From positions 25,818-89,817 of the forward strand of contig WTGN01000022.1 of NCBI GenBank assembly GCA_011523545.1: a stretch of DNA of 64,000 nucleotides. Direction: 5' to 3'. Under the pieces are notes generated by a model that searched no databases, was not told the DNA's origin, and was given only the letters and a program-made list of their open reading frames with translations. Shown in pieces: positions 25,804 to 34,757 of the stretch. Positions within the stretch are counted from its first letter, which is position 1; each line of letters opens with the position of its first letter. The DNA comes from Chloroflexota bacterium. Lineage in GTDB: Bacteria > Chloroflexota > Anaerolineae > Aggregatilineales > Phototrophicaceae. The translations under genes and the position numbers were made by a program.

Positions 25804-26946
25804 CTAATTTGCGAAGGGATCGGCGGCGTCGCGCAGGCCGTCGCCCAGGAAATTGAATGAGATGATGGTGACGACGACGAAGAGCGCCGGCGTCAGCAGC
25901 CAGGGCTGCTGGATGAGCACGCGAATGTGCTGCGCCTGGTTGAGCAGCAGCCCCCAACTGGTCATGGGCGGCTGGATGCCCAGGCCGAGGAAGCTGAGCG
26001 CGGTTTCGCCCAGGATCATGGCCGGGATGGAAATGGTGGCGATGACCAGGATATGGCTCAAGGTATTGGGCAGCAAATGTCGGGTGATGATGCGCCAATT
26101 GGAGGCGCTGGCATAGCGGGCGGCGATGACATAGTCCTCTTCGCGCAGGGCGTAGACCATGCCGCGGACCTGGCGCGAGAGACCGCCCCAATTCACCAGA
26201 GAGAGCACGATGGAAATGGCGAAGAAGCGCTGCACCGATGTCCAAGTGGGCGGTATCAAGGCCGCCAGCGCCAGCCAGAGCGGAATCTGCGGAAACGATA
26301 TCAGCACTTCGATGATGCGCTGTGAGACATCGTCAAAGAGGCCGCCGAAGTAGCCGCCGGCGATGCCGATGAGCGTGCCGAAAATCAAGCTCAAGCTGAC
26401 GCCGACGAGGCCAACGGTGAGCGAGACCTGGGCGCCGTAGAAGATGCGGGAGAAGAGATCGCGCCCTTGCTTGTCGGTGCCGAGCAGGAAGATTTTGGCT
26501 GGCTCGTTGACATGGAAGAGGTGAATGTCTGATTCGATGAAGCCGAGGATGGTGTAGGGGCTGCCGCGCGCGAAGAAGTGAACATAATGTTTCACTTGCG
26601 TGTTGGCTGTCAACACGCGTTTGAAGGTGGCGGGATCGACTTTGGATTCCATCGCGTAGACGAAGGGGCGGAAGCTGAAGTTGCCTTCTTCGTCGATGAA
26701 GCGCGGCAGGAGCGGCGCCGACGCCGGGAATTTCTCGTGCGTTTCGCGCAGGGCATAAGGGCCGATGAAGCCGGCGAAGATGGCGGCCAGATACATGAAG
26801 ACGAGGATGACGCTGCCGATGAGGGCGAGGCGATTGCGCTTGAAGCGCAGCCACATTAAGCGGCGTACCGAGATGACGTCGGTTGCCTCGCCCTCGTAGT
26901 CGGGGTGGATAACGCTGTCCGGTATTGCGTCGCCGCTAGCGACCAT
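25804..26946 (-). CDS. Opp/Dpp-type ABC permease (C subunit) with extended periplasmic loop, second system
   Basis: 380 residues. As in the first system, an insertion of about 80-90 residues sits between the first helix and LGTDKQGRDLFSRIF; it shares the segments FSFRPFVYAMESKVDP and HYVHFFARGSPYTILGF with that system's loop. The EAA contact is AARYASASNWRIITRHLLPN, and the C-terminus [14 protein letters not shown] is typical. It pairs with the B subunit at 27020-28003. Confidence 0.92.
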   Translation of the reverse strand: MVASGDAIPDSVIHPDYEGEATDVISVRRLMWLRFKRNRLALIGSVILVFMYLAAIFAGFIGPYALRETHEKFPASAPLLPRFIDEEGNFSFRPFVYAMESKVDPATFKRVLTANTQVKHYVHFFARGSPYTILGFIESDIHLFHVNEPAKIFLLGTDKQGRDLFSRIFYGAQVSLTVGLVGVSLSLIFGTLIGIAGGYFGGLFDDVSQRIIEVLISFPQIPLWLALAALIPPTWTSVQRFFAISIVLSLVNWGGLSRQVRGMVYALREEDYVIAARYASASNWRIITRHLLPNTLSHILVIATISIPAMILGETALSFLGLGIQPPMTSWGLLLNQAQHIRVLIQQPWLLTPALFVVVTIISFNFLGDGLRDAADPFAN

Positions 26947-26968
26947 CGGGCAATGTCCTTGCTTCTAT

Positions 26969-26996
26969 GTGGGCGAGCCACCGGCTCGCCCGTACA
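26969..26996. repeat. Family A hairpin repeat
   Basis: Perfect stem GGGCGAGCC, loop ACC and tail CGTACA between the C and B permease genes of the second importer. Confidence 0.85.
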
Positions 26997-27019
26997 CACT
27001 TGCGAGCAGTACCGCTTCA

Positions 27020-28003
27020 TTATTCATAGCGAATGCGCGGGTCCATCCAGGCCAGGATGATATCCGCCACGAGCGTACCGATTAGAACGAGAAAGCCGAT
27101 CAAGATGAGTATGGTGCCGGCAAGGTAGACGTCTTGCTGCAGGGTGGCGTTTAGGTAGACGGTTTGGATGGTCGGCAGCTCTAGCACGATGCTGGTGATG
27201 GTGAAGCCGTTGATGAGCCAGGCGAGCGTCTGCCCCAGGGCGGCGATCAGCGGATGCAGCGAGTTTTTGACGGCGTGTTTCCAGATGATGACGCGCTCGG
27301 GCACGCCTTTGGCGCGCAGGGTGACGATGTAGTCTTTGCCTAGCTGGTCGAGCAGGTTGCCGCGCATGACGCGCATGACCCAGGCGGTGCCGGTGATGAC
27401 GACGGCGCAGACCGGTATCACCATGTGTTTCAATAGATCAAGCAGCTTGGCGAGCGACCAGGGCTGGTCGAGGAATTCGACCGATTGCAGGCCGGTGAGC
27501 ACCTCGCCGGTCAACTGCCAGCCGAGGATGAGAAAGGCCAGGGCGAGCAGAAAATCGGGCAAGCCCAAGCCGACAAAGGTGACGGTGGTCAGGAAGTTGT
27601 CGGTTTTGGAGTATTGATGGGTGGCGCTGTAGACGCCGAGCGGGATGCCGATGCCCCAGGAGATGGCGAAGGTCGCCAGCGAGATGGTGAGCGTGAGGCC
27701 GATGCGGTCGTTGAGAATGTCGCGGACGGGACGGCGCAGGTCGAAGGAATCGCCGAAGTCGCCTTGGGCGAAGCGGGCAAGCCAGGTGACGAAGCGCTCG
27801 TAGACCGGGCGGTCGAGGGCGAAAAACGAGCGCAGTTCGTCTTCGATTCTGGCCGCCTCGGTGTTGCCGTGCCCGTATTCGCGGACGATGTAGCTGGTGA
27901 CATAGTCGCCGGCCGGTGCTTCCATGACCAGAAAGCCGAAGATGGTGATGAGAACGAGCGTCGGCAAAATGGCGATGACGCGGCGCAGGATGTATCGGGT
28001 CAT
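27020..28003 (-). CDS. Opp/Dpp-type ABC permease (B subunit), second system
   Basis: 327 residues from ATG 28003 (MTRYILRRVIAILPTLVLITIFGF). The frame stays open upstream only through a family B repeat. The periplasmic loop includes GDYVTSYIVREYGHGNTEAARIEDELR, the EAA-like contact is TLRAKGVPERVIIWKHAVKNSL, and the C-terminus is MDPRIRYE. The long first loop resembles the B subunit of the first system, so both belong to one subclass. Confidence 0.92.
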   Translation of the reverse strand: MTRYILRRVIAILPTLVLITIFGFLVMEAPAGDYVTSYIVREYGHGNTEAARIEDELRSFFALDRPVYERFVTWLARFAQGDFGDSFDLRRPVRDILNDRIGLTLTISLATFAISWGIGIPLGVYSATHQYSKTDNFLTTVTFVGLGLPDFLLALAFLILGWQLTGEVLTGLQSVEFLDQPWSLAKLLDLLKHMVIPVCAVVITGTAWVMRVMRGNLLDQLGKDYIVTLRAKGVPERVIIWKHAVKNSLHPLIAALGQTLAWLINGFTITSIVLELPTIQTVYLNATLQQDVYLAGTILILIGFLVLIGTLVADIILAWMDPRIRYE

Positions 28004-28008
28004 GAAGT

Positions 28009-28055
28009 CAACCCCGCCCCCCGGCCCCCTCCCCGAAGCTTCAGGGAGGGGAGGG
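28009..28055. repeat. Family B hairpin repeat
   Basis: C-rich arm, loop GAAGCTTC (itself palindromic) and G-rich arm, just upstream of the B permease start codon. Confidence 0.85.
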
Positions 28056-28126
28056 ACGACTGCGAATATAAGAGTCAGCGAGAACACCAGCCAATTTGCG
28101 CACTGGTGTTTTGACGATAGCCGGTC

Positions 28127-30040
28127 CTAGCCGTCTTGGTCGAAGAAGAACTGTTCCGGGTCGGCGCTGCCGGGGAAAGCCAGATCCCAGCCGGCGACCA
28201 GGCCGAAGTCTTGCACATTGCGGAAGTTGTTCTTGACGATGACCGGGCTGGGATGTTCGCCGATGGTGCCTATGGTGATGGGACCTTCGTCGATGTGGAT
28301 TTGATAGGCTTCCAGCAGTTTGGCTTGGCGCTCGTCGGGATCGACGATGCTGATCAGTTCGGTGTAGGCGTCCTGCAGCTGCTCGAGCATGGAGCCGGGC
28401 CGCGGCGCCACCCCGCGCTCGCCGCCAGAATTGTAATAGTCGCCAATTCTTGCGCCACCGACTGAATAGGTCACGCCTTCAATCGGGGTCCAGACGGTGG
28501 CAGCGGAGACTAAGCCCCAGGCGGCGGCGCTGCCCCAGGCGCGGATCATGATCTCGCCCGCCAGGTGACGCGCGCTCACCAGTTCCCAGGCGATGATGTT
28601 GAGCACAGTCTTCAAGCCGACGGCTTCCCAATCTTCCTTGACCAGGTCCATGCGGTCAATGGAGCCGGTGTCAGCGGCGGGGATATCGACGATGAGTTCC
28701 AGCGCTGTGCCATCGGGCCGATCGCGCCAGCCATCGCCGTCCGCATCGACCACGCCAATGCCATCCAGCAGCGAGCCAGCCAGTTCGGGATCGTAACTGG
28801 CGTAGGAAGCGGCCCATTTCTGATAGAATTCCTGGCCTTCGGGCGTCTGGAATTCGGGGCTTTCGGCGCTCAAGGAGAATTGGCGGGCGGTCGCCAAGCC
28901 AAGCGATGTGATCTCGTTGATGCGGTCGCGGTTGATGGCATGAGACATCGCTTGGCGGAACTCTTTCATGTACATCAGATCGAGGATGCCTTCGTCGGGA
29001 TAGTCATACATGGGGATGATCCAGGGCCAGGCGTAGTCGCCGCGGCTCCACATGATGACGCGATAATCGCCCGCTTCCTGGTTTTCCAGCACGAGCGGCA
29101 CATCCAGCAGGTTCACATCGCGCACTTGCATATCCAGTTCACCGGCGATGCCCTTCAGCGCGACCAGTTCGGCGGCGCTGCCTTGCGGAATCTCGACATC
29201 CAGCCGGTCAATATAAGGCAGTTGATTGCCTTCGGTATCGACCTTCCAGTAGTAGGGATTCCGGTCCAGCACCAGGCGCTGGCCGGGGACATAATCGACG
29301 GTCATCCAGGCGGAGATCGTCGGTTTGTCCGGATAGTGCATGCGACTGCCGAAGTTGTAGCGGTTGACCAGTTCGGTGGCGTCCTCGGCGTCGCTGTATG
29401 CCGGGTGAAACTCTCGCATATAGTGCTCGGGCACGATATGAATCGACGAGTGGTAGGCGCCGCGCGATTTGTATTCCATGAAGAGCGGGTTGGCGTGCGG
29501 GAAGCTGAAATGCAGGGTGTAGTCGTCGATCTTTTCCACTGACATCAACTCGCCGCGGACGGTGGTGCCGAAGGGCGCGTTCACGGGCACATTTTCGTCC
29601 AGCACCATATCATTCCACCAGAAGAGATAATCGTCGACAGTCATGGGATCGCCATCAGACCACTTGACGCCCTGACGGAAGTTGACAGTCAGTTCGGTGG
29701 CTTCGTCATTCCATTCCCAGCTGGTTACGATATTTGGGCGGAAGCCGTTGACATCGCGGTTCCACTTCAGAAATCCTTCGACGTTGATGGTCATCTGCGT
29801 CCAGCCGTTGCTGTCGTTGTTATCGACCGCGCGCCAGGTACCGCCGTATTGGCCGATTTCTTCGACTGGCTCGATGACCAGCGGCTCAGCGGGCAGGCGT
29901 TCATCGACGGGCGGCAGCTCGCCAGCGGCGACCATCTCCGCCAGGGCGGGCGCTTCGTTGTACATGCCTTGACTCGAGACGAAGCCCAGCGCCGTGATGG
30001 CGATGAGCAGGACGGTGAGAAGGCTTAGTTTCTTTAACAT
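28127..30040 (-). CDS. Extracellular solute-binding protein family 5 (large form), second system
   Basis: 637 residues with signal peptide MLKKLSLLTVLLIAITALGFVSS. Family 5 features are FRQGVKWSDGDPMTVDDYLFWWND and DRNPYYWKVDTEGNQLPYIDRL. A calcium-loop-like DADGDGWRDRPDG lies near residue 445. The segment VAAGELPPVDERLP is shared with the binding protein of the first system (EAGELPPVEERLP), so the two are related. ATG 30040 follows a GAGGAG site; the longer open frame upstream runs through repeats. First gene of the 23.8-30 kb importer operon. Confidence 0.93.
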   Translation of the reverse strand: MLKKLSLLTVLLIAITALGFVSSQGMYNEAPALAEMVAAGELPPVDERLPAEPLVIEPVEEIGQYGGTWRAVDNNDSNGWTQMTINVEGFLKWNRDVNGFRPNIVTSWEWNDEATELTVNFRQGVKWSDGDPMTVDDYLFWWNDMVLDENVPVNAPFGTTVRGELMSVEKIDDYTLHFSFPHANPLFMEYKSRGAYHSSIHIVPEHYMREFHPAYSDAEDATELVNRYNFGSRMHYPDKPTISAWMTVDYVPGQRLVLDRNPYYWKVDTEGNQLPYIDRLDVEIPQGSAAELVALKGIAGELDMQVRDVNLLDVPLVLENQEAGDYRVIMWSRGDYAWPWIIPMYDYPDEGILDLMYMKEFRQAMSHAINRDRINEITSLGLATARQFSLSAESPEFQTPEGQEFYQKWAASYASYDPELAGSLLDGIGVVDADGDGWRDRPDGTALELIVDIPAADTGSIDRMDLVKEDWEAVGLKTVLNIIAWELVSARHLAGEIMIRAWGSAAAWGLVSAATVWTPIEGVTYSVGGARIGDYYNSGGERGVAPRPGSMLEQLQDAYTELISIVDPDERQAKLLEAYQIHIDEGPITIGTIGEHPSPVIVKNNFRNVQDFGLVAGWDLAFPGSADPEQFFFDQDG

Positions 30041-30151
30041 TTGTATATTTCTCCTCTTGAAATTAAGCGGAAAACGTTGGGATGACTTTGGCTTGCGATT
30101 GGATGCGCCGCACCTCCTCCGGTCCGATCTGATTGTATTGACCACTTCCAG

Positions 30152-30179
30152 ATGATAACACTTATTGTGGAGCGGGCAA
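30152..30179 (-). promoter_or_regulatory. Putative promoter of the second Opp-type importer operon
   Basis: On the minus strand TTGCCC (30174-30179), a 16-bp spacer and TATCAT (30152-30157; five of six matches), about 110 bp before ATG 30040. Confidence 0.5.
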
Positions 30180-30208
30180 AACCTGGTTGCGCGCTGCGGC
30201 GGATAAGC

Positions 30209-30297
30209 CAACCCCACCCCAGGCCCCTTCCCGCCATCTCTATGGCGGGCATCCGAGGCTTCAGCGCGCGCAGACACCGCGCATCGGGAGGGGGAGC
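30209..30297. repeat. Family B repeat with nested insert
   Basis: An unusually long copy: C-rich arm, a small hairpin CGCCATCTCTATGGCG, then GAGGCTTCAG, the insert with CGCGCAGACA (30267-30276) and the G-rich arm. The insert is the reverse complement of a variant of the word TGTCTACGCG found in other repeats. Confidence 0.75.
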
Positions 30298-30373
30298 TTA
30301 GTCTGGAGGATTCCGCAGCCAATTGTTGCCCTACACAAGAGTTGAACCTCTTTTATGTATAGTTGCAACTGCG

Positions 30374-30402
30374 ATGGGCGACTCACAGATTCGCCCCTGC
30401 AT
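30374..30402. repeat. Family A hairpin repeat
   Basis: Stem GGGCGACTC, loop ACA, second arm GATTCGCCC (one mismatch), tail CCTGCA. Confidence 0.8.
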
Positions 30403-30503
30403 ATTATCGCAATGCAGAACTTGGAGGTTAATGGCGACGCATCCTTGGAGTAGGTAAACTTCGGTGACGGCAGTGATCAGAGAAACGGCGCACAGGTGAT
30501 AGT

Positions 30504-33500
30504 ATGACTGAAGAAATTAGAGGGCAAATGTTAGAGAAGCTGGAGTGGCGCTGCATCGGGCCGCATCGGGGCGGGCGGGTGGTGGCTGTCGCCGGCGATG
30601 TCCGCCAGAAGATGACCTTTTACATGGGCGCCTGCGCGGGCGGGGTGTGGAAGACGACCGACGGCGGGACCTATTGGCATAACGTCTCGGATGGCTATTT
30701 CAAGACGGCGGCCATCGGGGCGCTGGCGGTTTCGGCTTCTGACCCCAATGTGATCTACGCCGGCACCGGCGAGAGCACGATCCGCGGCAACGTCTCGCAT
30801 GGCGACGGCGTCTACAAGTCGGTTGACGCCGGCATGACCTGGCGGCATGTCGGGCTGAGTGATTCGCGCCATATCGGCAAGATCGTGATTCATCCTGATA
30901 ATTCCGACCATGTGTATGTGGCGGCTTTTGGTCATGCATTTGGGCCGAATGAAGAGCGGGGCCTTTTCCGCTCGCTCGATGGCGGCGGCAGTTGGCAGAA
31001 GGTGCTCTACAAGAGCGACCGGGCCGGTTCGCATGATGTGGCGCTGGATGTGAATAATCCGCGCATCATGTTCGCGGCCGTCTGGCAGGCGCAGCGTTAC
31101 CCGCACAAGCTGGAGAATGGCGGGCCCGATTGTGGCTTGTGGCGCAGCGTTGATGGCGGCGACAGCTGGGCGGACATCACGCGCGCGCCGGGGCTGCCGA
31201 CCGGTCTTCTGGGCAAGATCGGCGTGGCGGTTTCGCCGGTTCAAGCCGGGCGCGTTTGGGCTTGCATCGAGGCGGAGGACGGCGCTGTTTTCCGCTCGGA
31301 TGATTATGGCGAAAGCTGGATTCGCCTGAGCGAGCAATCGCTGCTGCGGACTCGGCCCTGGTATTACATGCACGTCACGGCGGACAGTCAGGACTCGGAT
31401 ACAGTTTACATTCAGAATTACAGCTTGTGGAAATCAATTGACGGGGGCGCGAGCTTCGAGACGATGCCGACGCCGCACGGCGATGAGCACGCGCTCTGGA
31501 TTGACCCGGCCGATAATCAGCGCATGATACGCGGCAATGACGGCGGCGCCTGCGTGTCCTTCAATGGCGGCCGGAGCTGGTCGTCGATTTACAATCAGCC
31601 GACGGCGCAGCTTTATCATGTCTGCACCGATGACCGCTTTCCTTACCGCGTTTATGGCTCGCAGCAAGACAATACCGCCATAACCGTGCCGAGCGCGACT
31701 GCCGACGGCGCGATTCACGAGCGGGATTGGTACGCGCCAGGCGGCGGCGAAAGCGGATATATCGCGGTCAAACCGGATGACCCGGATATTGTGGTCGGTT
31801 CTGGCCCGACCGGGCAGCGCGCCTACAATGACCACATGACGCTTTACAATCATCGCACCGGCCAGAAGTGGATCAACACCGTCTGGCCGGAACTCTACGG
31901 CTGGGGGGTCGGCGCCGAGAGGCTGAAGTATCGCTTTCAATGGACTTTTCCGATCATGTTTTCGCGGCATGACGCCGATGTGCTTTACGCTTGCAGCCAG
32001 CATCTGCACCGCTCGACCGATCTGGGCGCGAGCTGGCAGGTGCTCAGCCCCGATTTGACGCGCAATGACCCGGACAAGCTCAAGGCTTCCGGCGGGCCGA
32101 TCACGCGGGACAACACGGGCGCCGAGGTCTACTGCAATATCTTCGCGCTGGCGGAATGCCCGCATGAGGCCGGCGTGTTTTGGGCGGGCAGCGATGACGG
32201 CTTGCTGCATATCTCGCGCGATGCGGGCGAGACCTGGCGGGAGATCACACCGCCTGACCTGCCGGAGTGGGCTTTGATCAGCATCATTGACGCGTCGGCG
32301 CATCAGGCGGGCGCGGCTTATGTGGCGGCGACGCGCTACAAGCTGGACGACACCAAGCCTTATCTCTACAAGACGACCGATTACGGCGCGAGCTGGACGG
32401 CGATCAGCAATGGCATTCCCGATCATGAATTCACGCGGGTGATTCGCGAGGATCCGGCTCGCCGCGGGCTGCTCTATGCGGGCACGGAGACGGGCATCTA
32501 TATCTCATTCGATGATGGCGCGAATTGGCGGCGGCTGGGCGGCAACCTGCCCGTCTGCCCCATACACGATTTGGTCATAAAGGGTTGCGATCTGGTCGTG
32601 GCGACGCATGGGCGCTCGTTCTGGATTCTGGACGATCTGTCGGCATTGCGTCAGGCGCAAGGCGAACTGGCTGCAGGCGGCGCTCACTTGTTTGGGCCGG
32701 CGCCGAAAGTGCGGATGCGCGCCTATTCGGGTTTCGGCGGCTGGGGCGTCGATTATCCGCCGGATGTGGTCAACTACGGCGGCGTGGGCACGAGCGTCGC
32801 CGGCTTCACCAGGCGGCCGGGCTCCGACCGACCGAATTACCTCAACGCCGGCCACAATCCACGCGAAGGCGTCGTCTTCTGGTATCACCTGGCCGAAGCC
32901 AGCGATGAAGGGCTGGCGCTCAGTTTCCGCGCGCCCAACGGCGAACTGATTCGATGCTATGAGAGTGGAGCGGCGGGCGGCCCGTCGGCGGCGGCGGGCA
33001 TCAATCGCTTCGAATGGAATTTGCGTTATCCTGGCGCGGTCGACGTGGATGGCGTCGACGGCTGGTGGGAGCGGCCTGACGGTCCGCTGGTCACGCCGGG
33101 CGAGTACGTCGCCGAACTTGAGGTCGCCGGCGAAATTGTGAGCCAGCGCTTCGAAGTACAGGCGGACCCGCGGGTTGAGGCGACCGGCGGCGACTTCGAA
33201 GCGCAGAGGAACATGCTGTTGGACATCCGCGACCGGCTCTCGCAGAACAATGAGTTGGTCAACAAGCTGGTCAGATTGAAGCGGCAAGTCGGAGAATGGG
33301 CGGCGCGCGCGGATGATGCGTCGCTGAAGGCGGCGGCGGCTGCCATCACGTCTGAGGTGGAAGAGCGCCTGCCGTTGCTGATTAACGTGGGTTATACCGA
33401 GTCGCAGCTTTACCCCAGCGGATTGCACGAGAAGTACAACGCTCTGTTTGAATCGGTGGACAGCGCTGATTACGCCCCGCCGCAGCAGGCGCGCGAGGTC

Positions 33501-33626
33501 TTCGCGCAGCTCGGCGACGAGCTTGATGGGCATGTCAATTATGCCCGCACCGATTTGGGCGAGACGGTGGCTGATTTCAACGCGGCGGTGCGCGAGTTGG
33601 GCTTGGAGGCGCTGGATCTGTTGTAA
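30504..33626 (+). CDS. Large Asp-box beta-propeller protein (VPS10/sialidase-like), no signal peptide
   Basis: 1040 residues. Residues ~1-720 hold at least eleven Asp boxes of the pattern S/T-x-D-x-G-x-x-W, for example TTDGGTYW, SVDAGMTW, SLDGGGSW, SDDYGESW, STDLGASW, SRDAGETW, TTDYGASW and SFDDGANW, so one or two beta-propellers like those of sortilin/VPS10 and BNR-repeat proteins are expected. Residues ~720-1040 form a beta-rich domain followed by a helical tail. There is no signal peptide, although homologous propellers are usually exported. Sialidase catalytic arginines cannot be identified. It is divergently placed from the importer operon. Function unknown. Confidence 0.85.
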   Translation: MTEEIRGQMLEKLEWRCIGPHRGGRVVAVAGDVRQKMTFYMGACAGGVWKTTDGGTYWHNVSDGYFKTAAIGALAVSASDPNVIYAGTGESTIRGNVSHGDGVYKSVDAGMTWRHVGLSDSRHIGKIVIHPDNSDHVYVAAFGHAFGPNEERGLFRSLDGGGSWQKVLYKSDRAGSHDVALDVNNPRIMFAAVWQAQRYPHKLENGGPDCGLWRSVDGGDSWADITRAPGLPTGLLGKIGVAVSPVQAGRVWACIEAEDGAVFRSDDYGESWIRLSEQSLLRTRPWYYMHVTADSQDSDTVYIQNYSLWKSIDGGASFETMPTPHGDEHALWIDPADNQRMIRGNDGGACVSFNGGRSWSSIYNQPTAQLYHVCTDDRFPYRVYGSQQDNTAITVPSATADGAIHERDWYAPGGGESGYIAVKPDDPDIVVGSGPTGQRAYNDHMTLYNHRTGQKWINTVWPELYGWGVGAERLKYRFQWTFPIMFSRHDADVLYACSQHLHRSTDLGASWQVLSPDLTRNDPDKLKASGGPITRDNTGAEVYCNIFALAECPHEAGVFWAGSDDGLLHISRDAGETWREITPPDLPEWALISIIDASAHQAGAAYVAATRYKLDDTKPYLYKTTDYGASWTAISNGIPDHEFTRVIREDPARRGLLYAGTETGIYISFDDGANWRRLGGNLPVCPIHDLVIKGCDLVVATHGRSFWILDDLSALRQAQGELAAGGAHLFGPAPKVRMRAYSGFGGWGVDYPPDVVNYGGVGTSVAGFTRRPGSDRPNYLNAGHNPREGVVFWYHLAEASDEGLALSFRAPNGELIRCYESGAAGGPSAAAGINRFEWNLRYPGAVDVDGVDGWWERPDGPLVTPGEYVAELEVAGEIVSQRFEVQADPRVEATGGDFEAQRNMLLDIRDRLSQNNELVNKLVRLKRQVGEWAARADDASLKAAAAAITSEVEERLPLLINVGYTESQLYPSGLHEKYNALFESVDSADYAPPQQAREVFAQLGDELDGHVNYARTDLGETVADFNAAVRELGLEALDLL

Positions 33627-33688
33627 GCGGGCTCTTCGTCGTATCGGCCGGCGGTTGATAAGCTGGATGCCGGCGGGGCCGGCTGCCG

Positions 33689-34723
33689 TCAGTTCAGCGA
33701 TTCCCAATCGAGAATAACCTTGCCGGACTGTCCGCTGCGCATGACATCGAAGCCGCTTTCATAATCCAGGGCGGAGAAATGGTGGGTGATGATGGCTGTC
33801 AGATCCAGCCCCTCTTCAAGGATCGCCAGCATCTTATACCAGGTGTCGAACATTTCGCGCCCGTAAATGGCTTTGATGGTCAGCGCTTTGAATATGATCT
33901 TCGCCCAGTCCACCTCGGTCCGCCCGGAGGGGATGCCGAGCATGCCAATGACGCCGCCCATGATCATCGTATCGACCATTTGCTCAAATGCCAGCGGGCT
34001 GCCGCTCATTTCAAGGCCGATATCGAAGCCTTCGCGCATGCCCAAGGCCGCCATGACGTCATGCAAGTCTTCTTCTTGGACGTTGACCGTGCGGACGTCG
34101 GCGACTTTTTTAGCGAGTGCCAGGCGATAGGGGTTGATATCAGTGAGCACGACGTGACGGGCTTTGGCGAAGCGCGCCAGGGCGGCCGCCATCGTTCCCA
34201 GGGGGCCAGCGCCAGTGATCAACACATCCTCGCCGATGACATCAAAAGAAAGCAGGCTGTGCATGGCATTGCCCAGCGGATCAAGGATCGCGCCGATTTC
34301 AAGCGGGAGCGCGTCCGGCAGCGGGATGACGTTGAAGGCGGGGATGACCAGGTATTCGGCGAAAGCGCCCGGACGATTCACGCCGACGCTGCGCGTGTCC
34401 GGATCCAGATGAAAGCGCCCGGCGCGGGCATTGCGGCTGCTTCGCCCGATGATGTGCCCCTCGCCGCTGACGCGCTGGCCTATTTGCAGCCGGTCAACGT
34501 TCTTGCCGACCGCATCGATCAGTCCGCTGAATTCATGCCCGATAATCATGGGCACGGGAATCGTCTTGCGCGCCCATTCGTCCCATTCGTATATGTGCAC
34601 ATCGGTGCCACAGATGGACGTGCGCAATACACGAATGCGGACATCATCCGCTCCCAAGTCGGGCAGGGATACGTCCTTCAACCAGAGACCTGGTTCCGCC
34701 TTCGCCTTGACCAGCGCTTTCAT
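33689..34723 (-). CDS. tdh: L-threonine 3-dehydrogenase lacking the structural zinc site
   Basis: 344 residues, colinear with E. coli Tdh. The catalytic zinc ligands Cys38 (SICGTDVH), His63 and Glu64 (IGHEFSG) and the NAD motif [12 protein letters not shown] are present, as are the Tdh hallmarks [20 protein letters not shown] and [11 protein letters not shown]. The four structural zinc cysteines at 93, 96, 99 and 107 are Gly, Ser, Ala and Asp here. It oxidises threonine to 2-amino-3-ketobutyrate for Kbl, encoded 34 bp upstream. ATG 34723 is preferred over GTG 34726 by comparison with the family. No clear ribosome site. Confidence 0.93.
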   Translation of the reverse strand: MKALVKAKAEPGLWLKDVSLPDLGADDVRIRVLRTSICGTDVHIYEWDEWARKTIPVPMIIGHEFSGLIDAVGKNVDRLQIGQRVSGEGHIIGRSSRNARAGRFHLDPDTRSVGVNRPGAFAEYLVIPAFNVIPLPDALPLEIGAILDPLGNAMHSLLSFDVIGEDVLITGAGPLGTMAAALARFAKARHVVLTDINPYRLALAKKVADVRTVNVQEEDLHDVMAALGMREGFDIGLEMSGSPLAFEQMVDTMIMGGVIGMLGIPSGRTEVDWAKIIFKALTIKAIYGREMFDTWYKMLAILEEGLDLTAIITHHFSALDYESGFDVMRSGQSGKVILDWESLN

Positions 34724-34757
34724 CACATCACAGGTCAGAATAGAACTGATTGCGATA

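Larger units (their letters stand above)
30041..30503. other. 463-bp divergent gap: promoter and repeats
   Basis: Contains the leftward promoter of the importer operon (30152-30179), a large family B copy (30209-30297) with a nested insert and a family A hairpin (30374-30402). No gene is visible. The 100 bp before the propeller gene at 30504 show no strong promoter. Confidence 0.7.

Noticed and set aside
28009..28055. Rho-independent terminator
   Set aside because: Strong GC hairpin but no T-tract, located just before a start codon inside an operon; other family B copies are alike.
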